Positions 19,489 to 33,433 of a DNA stretch of 64,000 nucleotides are shown in pieces. The notes beneath the pieces were generated by a model, which saw nothing but the letters and a program-made list of their open reading frames with translations, made no database searches and was not told the origin of the DNA. The position numbers and the translations under genes are program-made. The stretch is from an uncultured Pseudomonadales bacterium. Lineage in GTDB: Bacteria > Pseudomonadota > Gammaproteobacteria > Pseudomonadales > Cellvibrionaceae. Position 1 is the stretch's first letter; each line of letters begins with the position of its first letter. Where the stretch lies: contig CANKXO010000003.1 of NCBI GenBank assembly GCA_947487765.1, positions 124,001 to 188,000 of the forward strand, read 5' to 3'.

Positions 19489-20684
19489 TTATTTCAGCTT
19501 ACGATATCCCAACCATGCGGATAAAGCATGTTGTACATAATCGATACGTAATTCATCAGAACGTTTAGTTCCAGCCAACACTGAACGAGGCATTCCACCG
19601 TCATAGGGCGCTACTGTGATTTGTGCATTTAATAAAAATTGGATACCAGTACTCAACGCCTTATCAAGACTCGGAACCATATCTGGATATGACGTTTTCA
19701 TAATCGACCGAGCTGCCAGCAAGCCTTCTAAACGCGTTGCCGTCGGCGTAGTGCGACCATCCATTACAAAAGATCCTACAAGCTCTGGCTGATGTTCAGT
19801 AGATAGCTTTTCATTCAGTATTACATTAACAATTTGTAAAGCATGATCTCTCAATAGCCTGGACTGCTGAGAACTTAATGGTTTTATATTTTCTGAGAGG
19901 AACGATTGATTATCGTTATAGTAATTAAAAAGCTCAGCTGTCGCGATTAAGGCCCAGTGGTCTGCCGGAACTTGCGAACTATTTTTTCGAGATACCGCAA
20001 GGTAACTTAAGGCGTTTATTGCCGCCTCTAACCACAATGGGTTGTTATCTATTTGAGCCAAACGTATTAGCCCCAATGCAGCTTCACCAGGATAATACAA
20101 TGAAGTCCACGAATCATCACGCCCTACACTGGAAGGAATATATTTACTGAAAAAAGCACCATTAGTTTTTTGCATATAAACGATGAAGCGCCCAAGACGG
20201 CGCAATTTTTTAAGCGGCATTTTTTCAGGCTGTAGCTTATATAATTCAGAAAAGGCAACTAAACCGAGGCCACTTGCTCCGAGCTTTGCCTGTACAGGCT
20301 TTTTATGATTCCCTGTAATATTGGGCATAGACCATATGGTAGCGGCGGCATCCCAACCGTCCAAGGCTCTGTAACAACAATTTTCTAACCAGGAGGCTGT
20401 GCGAATAATTGCTGCAGCAGTTTGTTCATCTTGATATTCTCGATGATACTGTCCCAATGAATAAATAACACCTGCATGTCGTAACAGGTTGTAACGATAT
20501 TGTTTATAGGGCTTATCTTTTCTATGTTGCCGATAGATGAATTGCCCACTAGGCAACACCTGACGAACTAAATAATTTGTACTCAAGGAGATGGCACTGG
20601 CCAGCTCTTTTTGCGTTGGTTCGGACGAAACATTCAGTGGCAGAGAGGCACACAGTACAAATAAAATGCATGAGCTTTTCAATT

Positions 20685-20688
<4 letters not shown>
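19489..20688 (-). CDS. Exported protein of unknown function, toroid-like
   Basis: The 399-residue protein starts with a signal peptide (MKLKSSCILFVLCASLPLNVSS). The rest is rich in helical pairs with aromatic and Gly motifs such as DDSWTSLYYPGEAALGL, ADHWALIATAELFNYY and DGGMPRSV...RIDYVQHALSAWLGY. This is the look of an alpha/alpha-toroid as in some glycosidases, lyases and terpene cyclases, but I cannot name the family. The start is taken at 20688 because ATGA overlaps the stop codon of the subtilase gene, implying translational coupling. An in-frame upstream ATG at 20721 would destroy the signal peptide. It probably acts in the periplasm or outside the cell with the subtilase. Confidence 0.6.
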
Positions 20689-22169
<1,481 letters not shown>

Positions 22170-22340
22170 ATTTATCTCATCTTAATAATAACGACAATAT
22201 CCTAATGAATTATGAGCTTTTTCGTTACTCACAGCCTGGAAATCTGACTTTTATTCGAAAAAATTATCAAAGCAATCTATAAGCGGCAATTCTGCTTGAT
22301 CAAATCATATATCCATATACTATTTATAACGATTTTTTGT

Positions 22341-22367
22341 GGAATAAATTCCATCATCACTCCGTTA
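22341..22367 (+). promoter_or_regulatory. Putative ECF autoregulatory promoter
   Basis: GGAATAAA (22341-22348) and CCGTTA (22362-22367) are separated by 13 bases and lie about 20 bases before the sigma-factor start codon. The boxes equal those before the P-loop/ABC operon at 16442-16467. ECF sigma operons commonly use such a promoter for autoregulation, so this is probably the target of the sigma factor it precedes. Confidence 0.65.
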
Positions 22368-22387
22368 TAGAGTAAAAGGCAGCAAAT

Positions 22388-22912
22388 ATGTCGAATGACT
22401 TACACAATGAGAGTCTACACAAGGAGATAGTCGTATTACTCCCTAGACTTCGGCGTTTTACTAGAGCATTAACTGGCTCAACGGATGCAGGTGATGATTT
22501 GACTCAGTCAACATGCGAACGCGCATTAAAGAAATTAGAACAATTTCGCCCAGGGACTCGCTTAGATAGTTGGATTTTTCGCATTGCAAAAAATATTTGG
22601 ATCGATCAACTACGCTCAAAATCTAACCAAGGCAATACTGTTGATTTGGAGTCATGGAGCGAAACTGAACAAGCGGCAAGAGAAGGCGCCCAAGAGAATT
22701 ACCTCAAGTTACATAGTGTTGATGCTGCGATGAATCAATTATCAGAAGAACAACGATGCTTGTTGGCATTAGTCTGCATCGAAGGATTTTCCTATAAAGA
22801 AGCATCAGCATTGATGGAAATACCTGTCGGAACCGTCATGAGTCGACTTGCACGCGCGCGATTACGCCTAGCTGAATTACTAAACGAGCCAGCGGACGCC
22901 AAGAGGAAATGA
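22388..22912 (+). CDS. ECF-family RNA polymerase sigma factor
   Basis: The 174-residue protein contains only sigma regions 2 and 4. Region 2 spans about 15-85 (DAGDDLTQSTCERALKKL, then LDSWIFRIAKNIWID), and region 4 spans about 115-165 (EEQRCLLALVCIEGFSYKEASALM with helix-turn-helix VGTVMSRLARARLRL). It should direct transcription from the GGAAT/CGTT boxes found upstream of itself and of the P-loop/ABC operon. The anti-sigma gene follows within a few bases. Confidence 0.92.
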   Translation: MSNDLHNESLHKEIVVLLPRLRRFTRALTGSTDAGDDLTQSTCERALKKLEQFRPGTRLDSWIFRIAKNIWIDQLRSKSNQGNTVDLESWSETEQAAREGAQENYLKLHSVDAAMNQLSEEQRCLLALVCIEGFSYKEASALMEIPVGTVMSRLARARLRLAELLNEPADAKRK

Positions 22913-22914
22913 AG

Positions 22915-23694
22915 ATGAAATTACTCAGCGATGAAAATTTAATGGCTTATGTCGATAACGAGTTAGATATTGTGACACGTAATAAATTGGAAGCTGAATT
23001 ACAAAAGGATCACGACGCACAAGTTCGCTTACAACAATTCCAACAAAGCGCTGCTGCTTTACGTATTTTTGATCCAGTGCTGGAAGAACCGGTCCCGGAC
23101 TCAATAACTCAAACCTTAACAGCTGATAGCAATATAGTAGAAAGCCATGACAATATTATTCCATTCAAAAATCAAACGGAACAGACGTTCTTCAGCAAGC
23201 CTCGCTTAACATTGGCTGCCAGTATTATATTTTGTGCAGGTATTGCCATCGGGCTAATAGCACCTAATTTATCGAATACAAATACTCAAGCAACTGGGAT
23301 CTTACAAGCGGCACTACCTAATGTTTTAGAATCTCAAAAATCAGGTGAGCCTGTTATCCATGAGTGGGATAAAGAACAATATGAGATTATGGTTTTAGGC
23401 ACCTTCACGAATAATGATGAAAATTATTGTCGTAGTTTTGAATTGACCCACCTTCCTGACCATACAAGAATTGGTCTAGCATGCCGAGCAGTAAATAAAC
23501 AATGGGATGTACATATGCTATTACCACCGAACACTGTGGTGGATTTAAAAAGGGCTAACCACAATAGTTATCAGCCTGCCAGTAGTGGGCGCGAATTAAT
23601 TGATGCAGCTAAGCGAGAGCTTGGGGTAGAAACTTCAGTTAACCTAGACAAAGAACAGACTTTACTCAAACAACGATGGAATAACAGACATTAA
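22915..23694 (+). CDS. Membrane anti-sigma factor for adjacent ECF sigma
   Basis: The product of about 259 residues has an N-terminal anti-sigma-like helical domain (DENLMAYVDNELDIVTRNKLEAEL), one membrane segment at about 97-119 and a C-terminal extracytoplasmic domain. The H-x3-C-x2-C zinc site of many anti-sigma factors is absent. The outer domain has two cysteines, C172 and C190, within a CRSFELTHL...GLACR pattern that could form a disulphide. The ATG at 22915 is preferred over 22909 because AGAGGA at 22902-22907 is seven bases before it. Its stop codon runs into a terminator hairpin. Confidence 0.82.
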   Translation: MKLLSDENLMAYVDNELDIVTRNKLEAELQKDHDAQVRLQQFQQSAAALRIFDPVLEEPVPDSITQTLTADSNIVESHDNIIPFKNQTEQTFFSKPRLTLAASIIFCAGIAIGLIAPNLSNTNTQATGILQAALPNVLESQKSGEPVIHEWDKEQYEIMVLGTFTNNDENYCRSFELTHLPDHTRIGLACRAVNKQWDVHMLLPPNTVVDLKRANHNSYQPASSGRELIDAAKRELGVETSVNLDKEQTLLKQRWNNRH

Positions 23695-23716
23695 AAAAGG
23701 CCTTAAGGCCTTTTTT
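23693..23716. terminator. Bidirectional rho-independent terminator
   Basis: The sequence AAAAAAGGCC-TTAA-GGCCTTTTTT is a perfect 10-bp stem with T-runs on both strands. It ends the sigma/anti-sigma operon on the plus strand and gltBD on the minus strand. The first bases overlap the anti-sigma stop codon. Confidence 0.9.
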
Positions 23717-23741
23717 AATCTTTGAATATTATTAGCCGAGA

Positions 23742-25169
<1,428 letters not shown>

Positions 25170-25240
25170 CTATATTTTTCAGCGTACCGCATTAAAGTTT
25201 TTTAATTGAAAAAATTGATGAAACTCTTTTTCTAAAACTA

Positions 25241-28200
25241 TTAAGCAACCGCTTGAACCTGCTTAGCGTTATCCAACAATTGTTCCATAGATACCGCTTT
25301 TGGTTTAACTAACCAGAACTGTTTAATAACCGTATCAAAGTTATCAAGTAAGTGTTGACCCCATTGGCTATGAGTTTCGCCAATAAATTCTTCAATAACA
25401 CTTCTTAAATAATCCATATGACTCGCATGTTGATTGATGCGATGGATATCAATTAATTCGGGGTTATATTTACTTTCGAAGCTATTATCCTCGTCATAGA
25501 CGTAAGCAAAACCGCCTGTCATACCAGCGCCAAAGTTCACACCTGTATTACCCAGAACAGTAACCACTCCTCCAGTCATATATTCGCAACAGTGATCGCC
25601 TGCGCCTTCAACAACGACTTGAGAACCAGAATTACGTACACCAAAGCGCTCACCCGCGCGACCAGCAGCAAATAGTTTCCCCCCTGTCGCGCCATAAAGA
25701 CAGGTATTTCCCATAATACTGGTATCTTGGCTAGCAAACGCTGAACCTTTCGGCGGTCGAATAACGATCTTACCACCAGCCATACCTTTACCTACATAAT
25801 CGTTAGCATCACCATCGAGGTATAGATTTAAGCCACCGGCATTCCAGACACCGAAGCTTTGCCCCGCGATACCTGTCAGGTTAACGTTTATAGGATTATT
25901 CGCCATTCCTTGATTGCCATGACGCTTCGCAATTTCACCGGATAAACGAGCGCCGATGGATCGGTCACAGTTATTAATTTCATAACTAAACTCGCCACCC
26001 TGTTTCGCTTCAATTACAGATAGCATATCAGCGACCATTCGCTCGGCTGTTTCGCCAAGATCATAAGGGGCATTTTTCTCGACTTCACAGAACTGTGGTT
26101 TTGATTGAAGCAGCTCATCAGTATGAATTACTGGACTTAAATCCAAGCTTTTCTGCTTCGATGTCTCACCGTCAATTTGAGAAAGCAAATCTACACGGCC
26201 AATCAGCTCTTCCAAACTACGCACACCGAGACTTGCCATCCAGTGACGTGTTTCTTCTGCAATAAAGCGGAAGAAGTTCATCGCCATTTCAACAGTACCT
26301 AAATAATGGTCTTTACGTAGATCATCACGCTGTGTTGCAACGCCAGTTGCACAATTATTAAGGTGACAGATACGTAAATACTTACAGCCAAGAACTACCA
26401 TAGGCCCAGTACCAAAACCAAAACTTTCTGCACCAAGAATGGCGGCTTTAATCACATCTAGACCAGTTTTTAAACCACCATCTGCTTGAACTCGAACTTT
26501 ATCTCGCAAATCATTAGCACATAAAGTTTGATGAGTTTCACTCAATCCTAATTCCCAGGGTGAACCAGCATAACGTATCGACGTTAATGGGCTTGCGGCT
26601 GTACCACCGTCATAGCCGGAAATAGTAATTAAATCGGCATAGGCTTTTGCAACACCGGCGGCAATGGTTCCTACACCAGGGCGAGAAACAAGTTTTACTG
26701 AAACCAGCGCATCAGGGTTAACTTGTTTCAAGTCATAGATCAGTTGAGCCAAATCTTCAATTGAATAAATATCATGGTGTGGTGGTGGAGAAATCAATGT
26801 CACACCAGGTACCGAGTAACGCAGACGCGCGATTAATTCATTAACCTTACCACCAGGTAATTGCCCACCTTCACCAGGCTTGGCACCTTGTGCCACTTTA
26901 ATTTGAAGAACCTCAGCATTCACTAAATAATGAGGTGTTACACCAAATCGCCCTGAAGCAACCTGTTTAATTTTTGAAGATCTAACCGTACCGTAACGTG
27001 CTGGGTCTTCACCACCTTCGCCACTGTTAGAGCGTCCACCAAGACGGTTTTGAGCTTCAGCTAACGCTTCGTGAGCTTCAGGAGATAAAGCACCTAAAGA
27101 CATACCAGCAGAATCAAAACGCTTAACGATAGACTCTATTGGTTCAACATCATCTAATGGAATAGGCGTAACATCTTCACTAAGCTGTAATAGATCACGC
27201 AACGTAGCAATAGGGCGATTATTAATTAATTCTGCAACATCCAGCCAATCTTTGAAATCACCTGTGCGCACAGCTTTGTGCATGCCTTGAATAACATCCG
27301 GATTATAGGCGTGATACTCCTGACCATGAACATACTTTAATAATCCACCGGGTGAAATCGGCTTACGCTTTTTCCAAGCATCTTTTGATAACTTAATTTG
27401 ATCTGCTTCTAAATCAGTAAAGCTGGCACCTTCAATACGACTAGCCGTACCTGGGAAACAAAGTTTGATAACTGCACTATCCAAACCAATAGCTTCAAAT
27501 AATTGTGCTCCACGATAAGAAGCAATAGTTGAGATACCCATTTTGGATAAAATTTTCAACAGCCCTTTATCAATACCTTTATTGTACTTTTCGTAAGCTT
27601 GAACTTTATTCATCACAATCTCGCCGGTAGCGATCATGTCATTAATTAAGCTATAACTTAAGTAGGGGCATATTGCAGTCGCACCAAAACCAATCAACGT
27701 GGCCATATGATGAGAGTCACGTGCTGTTGCAGTTTCGACAACTATATTTGCATCACAACGCATTCCTTCTTCAATTAAGCGATGATGTATCGCACCTACC
27801 GCTAATAAGGCATGAATAGGTAATTGACCTTCTACAACATCTTTATCTGACAGTACTAATAGTACCGTACCGGATCTCACAGCCGCGATAGACGCATCAA
27901 CCAAGCGATTAATGGCAGACTCTAAACCAGTTTCTTCGGGGTTATAAAATAAGCTAAAACCACGAGTAGGATAACGTGCATGCTCGCCTGTTAATGTCGA
28001 GAAAACTGCAGGCGAAAGTATCGGAGAATTTAAAATTATACGATTCGCATGTTCTGGAGTTTCAGAATAAACGGATAATTCTCTTCCCATGCATGTTTCT
28101 AAAGACATGACGATCGCTTCTCTCAAAGGATCAATAGGCGGGTTAGTTACCTGCGCAAACTGCTGACGGAAATATTCATATAAAGAACGCTGCTTTTTAG

Positions 28201-29680
28201 ACAAAACCGCCATAGGCGTATCATCACCCATGGAGCCTACAGCTTCTTGCGCGGATTCAGTTAAAGGGCGTATGACTTGAGTTCGCTCTTCCGTCGAAAC
28301 CTGATACAACTTCATATAGGTATCTAATAAATCTCCCTCAATACCCTCTATTGGCTCGTCCTTAACATCGAGTATTTTGGCGTTTTCATCTAACCACTGC
28401 TTGTAAGGCTTGCTGGACTTTAATTGTTGATCAATATCACTCGTATGGAACAATTGCCCGGTTTCAGTATCAACCGATAAAATTTGACCAGGCCCTAAAC
28501 GGCCTTTTGCAACAACATCTTCTGGCTTATAGTCATAAACACCAATTTCAGAAGAAACAGTAATTACATCATCATTAGTAATCACCCAGCGAGAGGGGCG
28601 CAAACCATTACGGTCAAGGGTACAGACGGCATAACGACCATCTGTAATTACCAAGCCAGCGGGACCATCCCAGGGCTCGATATGCATAGAGTTATATTCG
28701 TAAAATGCACGTAAATCATCATCGATTGTTGATACGTTTTGCCAGGCAGGCGGCACCAACATACGAATTGCACGGTGCAAATCCATCCCACCAATTTGCA
28801 ACAATTCGAGCATATTATCCAAGCTTGAAGAATCAGAACCTGAACGGTTTACCATGGGCGCCAATGCTTCAGGGTTTGGTAATAAATCACATACAAATTT
28901 AGACGTACGTGCCGTCGCCCAGTTACGGTTCCCTTGAACCGTATTGATTTCACCATTATGCGCCAACATGCGGAAAGGTTGAGCTAATGGCCAACGAGGC
29001 ATTGTATTCGTAGAAAAACGCTGATGGAAAACACAAATCGCTGTTTCGACTTCAGGGTTAGCTAGATCAGGAAAGAAACGCGGCAAATCCACTGGCATCA
29101 TCAAACCTTTATAAGAGACGATACGAGGGCTTAGGCTTGCGACGTAGAATAGATCGTCATTCCGCAGTTGTTTATTAGCATCACGACGGGCAATTAATAA
29201 TTTTGCCGCAAATTCAACTTCAGAAAGCTCATCAGGTTTATTAATAAATACTTGCTTAAATTGAGGCAACGACTCAAGTGCAATAGGACCAAGGCATTCA
29301 CTATTGGTTGGCACATCTCTCCATGCGACAACAGGGATGCCCTCTTGAGCCATTGATGCTTCAAAGATTGCTTGTGCCTTACCTGCTTCTTCAGCGCATT
29401 GCCCCAACATAATGGCGCCAACGCCATAATGTTCAGCTAATTCAATATCGCACTCTTCCTTAATTACCTTACGAAAAAAACGATCAGGTTTTTGAAGCAA
29501 TAGCCCACACCCATCACCGGTTTTACCATCAGCGGCAATTCCACCCCGGTGGGTCATACAGGTCAGTGATTCAATGGCTTTTTCTAATAAACTATGGCTA
29601 ACCTTCCCCTTAATATGGGTAATTAAACCAAATCCACAGTTATCTTTAAACTCATCTAAACTATAGAGGCCCTTAGTCAT
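25241..29680 (-). CDS. gltB: Glutamate synthase large subunit
   Basis: The 1479-residue protein has all expected parts: an N-terminal glutamine amidotransferase domain whose nucleophile is Cys15 in DNCGFGLI after a 14-residue propeptide, a central domain, an FMN-binding synthase domain with the 3Fe-4S cysteines [12 protein letters not shown], and a C-terminal beta-helix with GxxGG repeats. An in-frame TTG at 29746 would lengthen the N-terminus, but the ATG at 29680, preceded by GAGAG, gives the family start and a short propeptide. It works with GltD in ammonia assimilation. It follows the damX gene with a terminator between. Confidence 0.96.
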   Translation of the reverse strand: MTKGLYSLDEFKDNCGFGLITHIKGKVSHSLLEKAIESLTCMTHRGGIAADGKTGDGCGLLLQKPDRFFRKVIKEECDIELAEHYGVGAIMLGQCAEEAGKAQAIFEASMAQEGIPVVAWRDVPTNSECLGPIALESLPQFKQVFINKPDELSEVEFAAKLLIARRDANKQLRNDDLFYVASLSPRIVSYKGLMMPVDLPRFFPDLANPEVETAICVFHQRFSTNTMPRWPLAQPFRMLAHNGEINTVQGNRNWATARTSKFVCDLLPNPEALAPMVNRSGSDSSSLDNMLELLQIGGMDLHRAIRMLVPPAWQNVSTIDDDLRAFYEYNSMHIEPWDGPAGLVITDGRYAVCTLDRNGLRPSRWVITNDDVITVSSEIGVYDYKPEDVVAKGRLGPGQILSVDTETGQLFHTSDIDQQLKSSKPYKQWLDENAKILDVKDEPIEGIEGDLLDTYMKLYQVSTEERTQVIRPLTESAQEAVGSMGDDTPMAVLSKKQRSLYEYFRQQFAQVTNPPIDPLREAIVMSLETCMGRELSVYSETPEHANRIILNSPILSPAVFSTLTGEHARYPTRGFSLFYNPEETGLESAINRLVDASIAAVRSGTVLLVLSDKDVVEGQLPIHALLAVGAIHHRLIEEGMRCDANIVVETATARDSHHMATLIGFGATAICPYLSYSLINDMIATGEIVMNKVQAYEKYNKGIDKGLLKILSKMGISTIASYRGAQLFEAIGLDSAVIKLCFPGTASRIEGASFTDLEADQIKLSKDAWKKRKPISPGGLLKYVHGQEYHAYNPDVIQGMHKAVRTGDFKDWLDVAELINNRPIATLRDLLQLSEDVTPIPLDDVEPIESIVKRFDSAGMSLGALSPEAHEALAEAQNRLGGRSNSGEGGEDPARYGTVRSSKIKQVASGRFGVTPHYLVNAEVLQIKVAQGAKPGEGGQLPGGKVNELIARLRYSVPGVTLISPPPHHDIYSIEDLAQLIYDLKQVNPDALVSVKLVSRPGVGTIAAGVAKAYADLITISGYDGGTAASPLTSIRYAGSPWELGLSETHQTLCANDLRDKVRVQADGGLKTGLDVIKAAILGAESFGFGTGPMVVLGCKYLRICHLNNCATGVATQRDDLRKDHYLGTVEMAMNFFRFIAEETRHWMASLGVRSLEELIGRVDLLSQIDGETSKQKSLDLSPVIHTDELLQSKPQFCEVEKNAPYDLGETAERMVADMLSVIEAKQGGEFSYEINNCDRSIGARLSGEIAKRHGNQGMANNPINVNLTGIAGQSFGVWNAGGLNLYLDGDANDYVGKGMAGGKIVIRPPKGSAFASQDTSIMGNTCLYGATGGKLFAAGRAGERFGVRNSGSQVVVEGAGDHCCEYMTGGVVTVLGNTGVNFGAGMTGGFAYVYDEDNSFESKYNPELIDIHRINQHASHMDYLRSVIEEFIGETHSQWGQHLLDNFDTVIKQFWLVKPKAVSMEQLLDNAKQVQAVA

Positions 29681-30018
29681 ATGCGGTCTCTCAAAATCGA
29701 TCTTATTCTCAAGATCTTTGGTTAAGAATACTCTGCGTACCAGCAATAAATTCCAGAGTCAGATATACCCTGGAAAATACTGATCAGAGCCTAGACTCTG
29801 AACTCAGGCGTTAATCCCAGACATTTGTGATATAGCCGATATTGGTTAAGCAGACTTTTACGCAGTAGAAACCTCAAATAACTGCGACAGCTGAATATAA
29901 AAGGTTTCCAGATAAAAAAGCCCCTGATCAGAGGGGCTTGTTATGTGAAATAGTACCCTTTAAGGGCGTATTTGGCAATGAATGGCTATAAAAAAAGTTA
30001 TTTTGCAGACAAATGTCG
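29681..30018. other. 338-base intergenic region, gltB leader
   Basis: The region contains the damX-side terminator at 29914-29939 and presumably the gltB promoter. No riboswitch fold, small gene or clear -35/-10 pair was recognised. Confidence 0.4.
29914..29939 (-). terminator. Rho-independent terminator after damX
   Basis: On the minus strand an 8-bp stem AAGCCCCT/AGGGGCTT with loop of six bases is followed by a run of six T. It lies about 80 bases downstream of the DamX stop and would separate the pil-aro-damX transcript from gltBD. Confidence 0.8.
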
Positions 30019-31716
30019 CTAATTGTTCCGAACTGCTTTTATATCTTTCTTTATATCTAAGACTTTTCTGGGCCATGGTTTCCCATTTACCTGGTTTTGA
30101 GGAAGAGACTGTATGGCATTACGCGCTTGACTAGAGTCACTAAATACACCCACAACAACTACGTACCAAGGTTTGTTATTACGTATTACTTTAATCAAGC
30201 GCAAATCACTTTTATTAGGCTGAGATGCTACAAACTTATCTAACCCACTTTTTTGGCCAGCTGCGATAACCTGTAATGCATAGCTACCATCAGGCCAGCC
30301 CATGACTTGCTGCTCATCTGGAGTGAGTGATACCATAGCCTTAACCTCCGATGATTTCGGCTCTACAACATTACTGGCTTTTAAAGCTTTTGCCTCTTGC
30401 TCTAATTCCTTTTTCAATTCTTCCTTAGCTGAATTAACAACACTAGGCTGTGCTTCTTTTTCAGCAGTAACTTCTGGAGCTGAGGGAACTTTTTGACCCG
30501 TATCGGAATTTGGAATAACGCTTTTGATCTCATCTACTTTTTCAGAAACAACATCGGGTTTTGAAGCCACAACTACTTCGGTATTAGCCGGCTTAAGAAC
30601 CTCATCTAGCTTAGGTGCTTCTTCTATCACTTCAGTCTTTAAGCTTTCGCTTTCTATCAGGTTAGCTGTATTCACAGCCTGATTAGGTTCATTGCCTACC
30701 GGACTTGCTGCCTTGTCTGCATCGACACTAACCGCTTCAGGAACAGAAGGAGCTTCCAGAATCTTGATTTCCGGCTCAGCCACTTTTGACGGCTCTTCAT
30801 CATCGCCCAAGTAGATTAGCGCCATGATGAGCGCAGCCAATAAAACAACCAGAAGCACCATATGCACTAATGGTAAACCGCGAGAGCGCTGCTCTTCATT
30901 AAGATCGAGATGATCACCCATATCTTGTTGCAATAAAAAAGTATGCGCCGCTTGATTGATTGCAGCGGGATAACCTTTAGACTGCTTCCATAGAGACTCA
31001 AGCTGAACGGGTTCGATATCGTAGGCGTCCTGCTCTCCAGCAGTAGACAATCTGAAATCCAGATATTCTTGTGTTTCTTCAAGCGAAAAAGGATTTAAGG
31101 TAATGTCATAAACAAGAACATCGACAATTTCAAATTGGTCAAGCCGCTCGACAAGATTTTTATCACCCCCAAGCAGCACATGAAAATGGTTGCCCTGATG
31201 CCCTTGAAGAAGGCTGATTAGTGCCGACAATATAGAATCACTAAGTAAGTGAGCATCATCGATAATAACAACCACTCTATTTAGATTGCCTTCAGCCATA
31301 GAATGACGCAAAGTTGCGATCATCTCACCTGCACTGGGAGAAGGCGTTGCTGGAAGCTCTAGCTGAGAAATAATTTGCCTGAAAATATCTTCGGCCGACA
31401 TACTTGCTTCACTGCTAATAAAACAACAGAAGGCCGTTTCTGCTAGCTCATAACGTGCCTGAGAGAGAAACGTTGTTTTTCCGACACCTTCATCGCCAAG
31501 CAAGGCGACTAGATTATTGCCAAACTGACATAGATGAACAACTTCATCGAGAAGCATCCGGCGATCTGCGCCAGCAAAAAAAATGACATCATCGTCATCA
31601 GAAAAAGGGGCGGAAAAACTATCCATATTCGAAGTGCTATCACCTGTAGATAAAAGTGGCGGCTCAGACAAGGACTTCAGAGCCTCCGGTGCTTCCTGAT
31701 CAATATCGTGGGACAT
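30019..31716 (-). CDS. damX: DamX-like AAA ATPase with SPOR domain
   Basis: The 565-residue protein has an N-terminal AAA-type ATPase domain with Walker A GDEGVGKT at 74-81 and VVVIIDDAH Walker B. One membrane segment lies at about 285-304, then comes a Glu/Ser/Val-rich linker, and a C-terminal SPOR domain (about 485-560) that binds denuded septal peptidoglycan. The position after aroB matches damX in other gammaproteobacteria, where the product localises to the division septum. The ATPase domain is longer than in E. coli DamX and more like the Pseudomonas type. Confidence 0.85.
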   Translation of the reverse strand: MSHDIDQEAPEALKSLSEPPLLSTGDSTSNMDSFSAPFSDDDDVIFFAGADRRMLLDEVVHLCQFGNNLVALLGDEGVGKTTFLSQARYELAETAFCCFISSEASMSAEDIFRQIISQLELPATPSPSAGEMIATLRHSMAEGNLNRVVVIIDDAHLLSDSILSALISLLQGHQGNHFHVLLGGDKNLVERLDQFEIVDVLVYDITLNPFSLEETQEYLDFRLSTAGEQDAYDIEPVQLESLWKQSKGYPAAINQAAHTFLLQQDMGDHLDLNEEQRSRGLPLVHMVLLVVLLAALIMALIYLGDDEEPSKVAEPEIKILEAPSVPEAVSVDADKAASPVGNEPNQAVNTANLIESESLKTEVIEEAPKLDEVLKPANTEVVVASKPDVVSEKVDEIKSVIPNSDTGQKVPSAPEVTAEKEAQPSVVNSAKEELKKELEQEAKALKASNVVEPKSSEVKAMVSLTPDEQQVMGWPDGSYALQVIAAGQKSGLDKFVASQPNKSDLRLIKVIRNNKPWYVVVVGVFSDSSQARNAIQSLPQNQVNGKPWPRKVLDIKKDIKAVRNN

Positions 31717-31829
31717 AATGACTCACCATAATTGTGCCTTTTTATTATTTTCGAGGCTAACCCGTTCGCTTTTACAAATCAAGTATTAGCCTATAAATTG
31801 AGACTTTGGTAGGAAAAATTCCTCCAATC

Positions 31830-32918
31830 TCAACGACAAGCCCGAATCGTTGCAACTACATTCTCTTTTGAAGCCTCTTCCGTGACGACGGCTTTACCAA
31901 TCGACTCCAATAATACTAACCTCAATTTCCCATCAGTCACTTTTTTATCCATTATCATAAGGCTCAAAAACTGATCTGTTGACATATTAGGGGGTAATTT
32001 TACCGGTAAATTCGCGTTACTAAGCAACACACTCAAACGATCAACTTCTATTTTATTAACCCACCCCATTCGTACAGACAAGTCTACCGCCGCTAGCATT
32101 CCTGCTGCCACAGCTTCTCCATGTAACCATTGACCATAACCTTGAGCCGCCTCAATTGCATGGCCGAATGTATGCCCTAAGTTAAGAATGGCACGAATGC
32201 CACTTTCCTTTTCATCCTGATTCACAACATCAGCCTTATTTTGACAAGACCTAGCTATAGCTTCCGTCATTATTACAGGGTCTACAGATAATAATATTGT
32301 GATATTTTTTTCCAACCATTCATAGAATTCAGCGTCATTGATAAGCCCATATTTAATGACTTCTGCCAACCCCGCTGAAAGCTCCCTAGCCGGTAGCGTT
32401 TTCAAAACATCAGTATCAATAATTACTGCTTGAGGCTGATGAAAAGCACCAATCATATTTTTCCCCTGCGGATGATTAATACCTGTTTTCCCACCTACAG
32501 AAGAGTCAACTTGCGACAACAATGTCGTTGGCACCTGAATAAAATTAACACCACGCTGGTATGTTGCGGCAGCAAAGCCTGTTGTGTCACCGACAACGCC
32601 GCCACCCAATGCGATTAATGTTGTCGTGCGATTATGTTTTTTTTCAAGCAAATGATCATATATCTGCATCATCGTATCGGCATTTTTATATTTTTCTCCA
32701 TCCGATAAAATGAGTGTACTAACTTGATAATCTTCTGATAATAAATTCTCAAGTTTTTGCAAATACAATGGGGCAACTGTTTCATTAGTAACGATACAAA
32801 CCTGTCGCCCCCTAATATAAGGAGTCAAGCACTCGGCTTTATTCAATAATCCACTACCAATAAAAATGGGATAACTACGCTGATCACCAAGATCAACTTT
32901 TAATTGCTGTATGGTCAT
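31830..32918 (-). CDS. aroB: 3-dehydroquinate synthase
   Basis: The 362-residue protein has the NAD-binding and metal-binding motifs of AroB, including [42 protein letters not shown] and [12 protein letters not shown]. It converts DAHP to 3-dehydroquinate, the second step of the shikimate pathway. The gene starts two bases after the aroK stop, so the two are co-transcribed. Confidence 0.96.
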   Translation of the reverse strand: MTIQQLKVDLGDQRSYPIFIGSGLLNKAECLTPYIRGRQVCIVTNETVAPLYLQKLENLLSEDYQVSTLILSDGEKYKNADTMMQIYDHLLEKKHNRTTTLIALGGGVVGDTTGFAAATYQRGVNFIQVPTTLLSQVDSSVGGKTGINHPQGKNMIGAFHQPQAVIIDTDVLKTLPARELSAGLAEVIKYGLINDAEFYEWLEKNITILLSVDPVIMTEAIARSCQNKADVVNQDEKESGIRAILNLGHTFGHAIEAAQGYGQWLHGEAVAAGMLAAVDLSVRMGWVNKIEVDRLSVLLSNANLPVKLPPNMSTDQFLSLMIMDKKVTDGKLRLVLLESIGKAVVTEEASKENVVATIRACR

Positions 32919-32920
32919 AA

Positions 32921-33433
32921 TTAAATTAGCTTTGCCGCGATTTCTTTGGCTACGATTTTAGGACTACGCGTATCAGTTGTCACTATGCGTGTCGCCACTT
33001 CACGATATAATGGGTCTCGCTCTTCCAGCAAGTCAAGGATTTTTTGCTTAGGATTAGGAACTTGCAACAATGGCCGTTTCTTATCTTTTTCGGTACGGCT
33101 GACCAAATGCTCTGCATCTGCAGATAAATAAATAACAACATCTGCTTTTTCGAGCAATTCTCTATTTTCCGGCCTAAGAACAATACCACCGCCTGTTGCC
33201 AAGACCAGAGAAGCCTCATGCATTAAATCTTTTAAAACAGCCGTTTCACGCTGGCGAAAGCCATCCTCCCCCTCAACATCAAATATCCAGGGAATATCCG
33301 CCCCACTGCGCTCTTCTATAACAGTATCGCTATCTTTAAAAGGGAGTTGAAGCTGCTTAGACAGCAACCGACCAATAGTAGACTTGCCAGCCCCCATAGG
33401 GCCGACAAGAACAATTTTCTGAGGGGGTAACAT
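32921..33433 (-). CDS. aroK: Shikimate kinase
   Basis: The 170-residue protein has Walker A GPMGAGKS at residues 11-18, the substrate-binding [11 protein letters not shown] region and the ATGGGIVLR motif. It phosphorylates shikimate at position 3. The gene overlaps the end of pilQ by one base and precedes aroB, an arrangement conserved in many gammaproteobacteria. Confidence 0.96.
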   Translation of the reverse strand: MLPPQKIVLVGPMGAGKSTIGRLLSKQLQLPFKDSDTVIEERSGADIPWIFDVEGEDGFRQRETAVLKDLMHEASLVLATGGGIVLRPENRELLEKADVVIYLSADAEHLVSRTEKDKKRPLLQVPNPKQKILDLLEERDPLYREVATRIVTTDTRSPKIVAKEIAAKLI

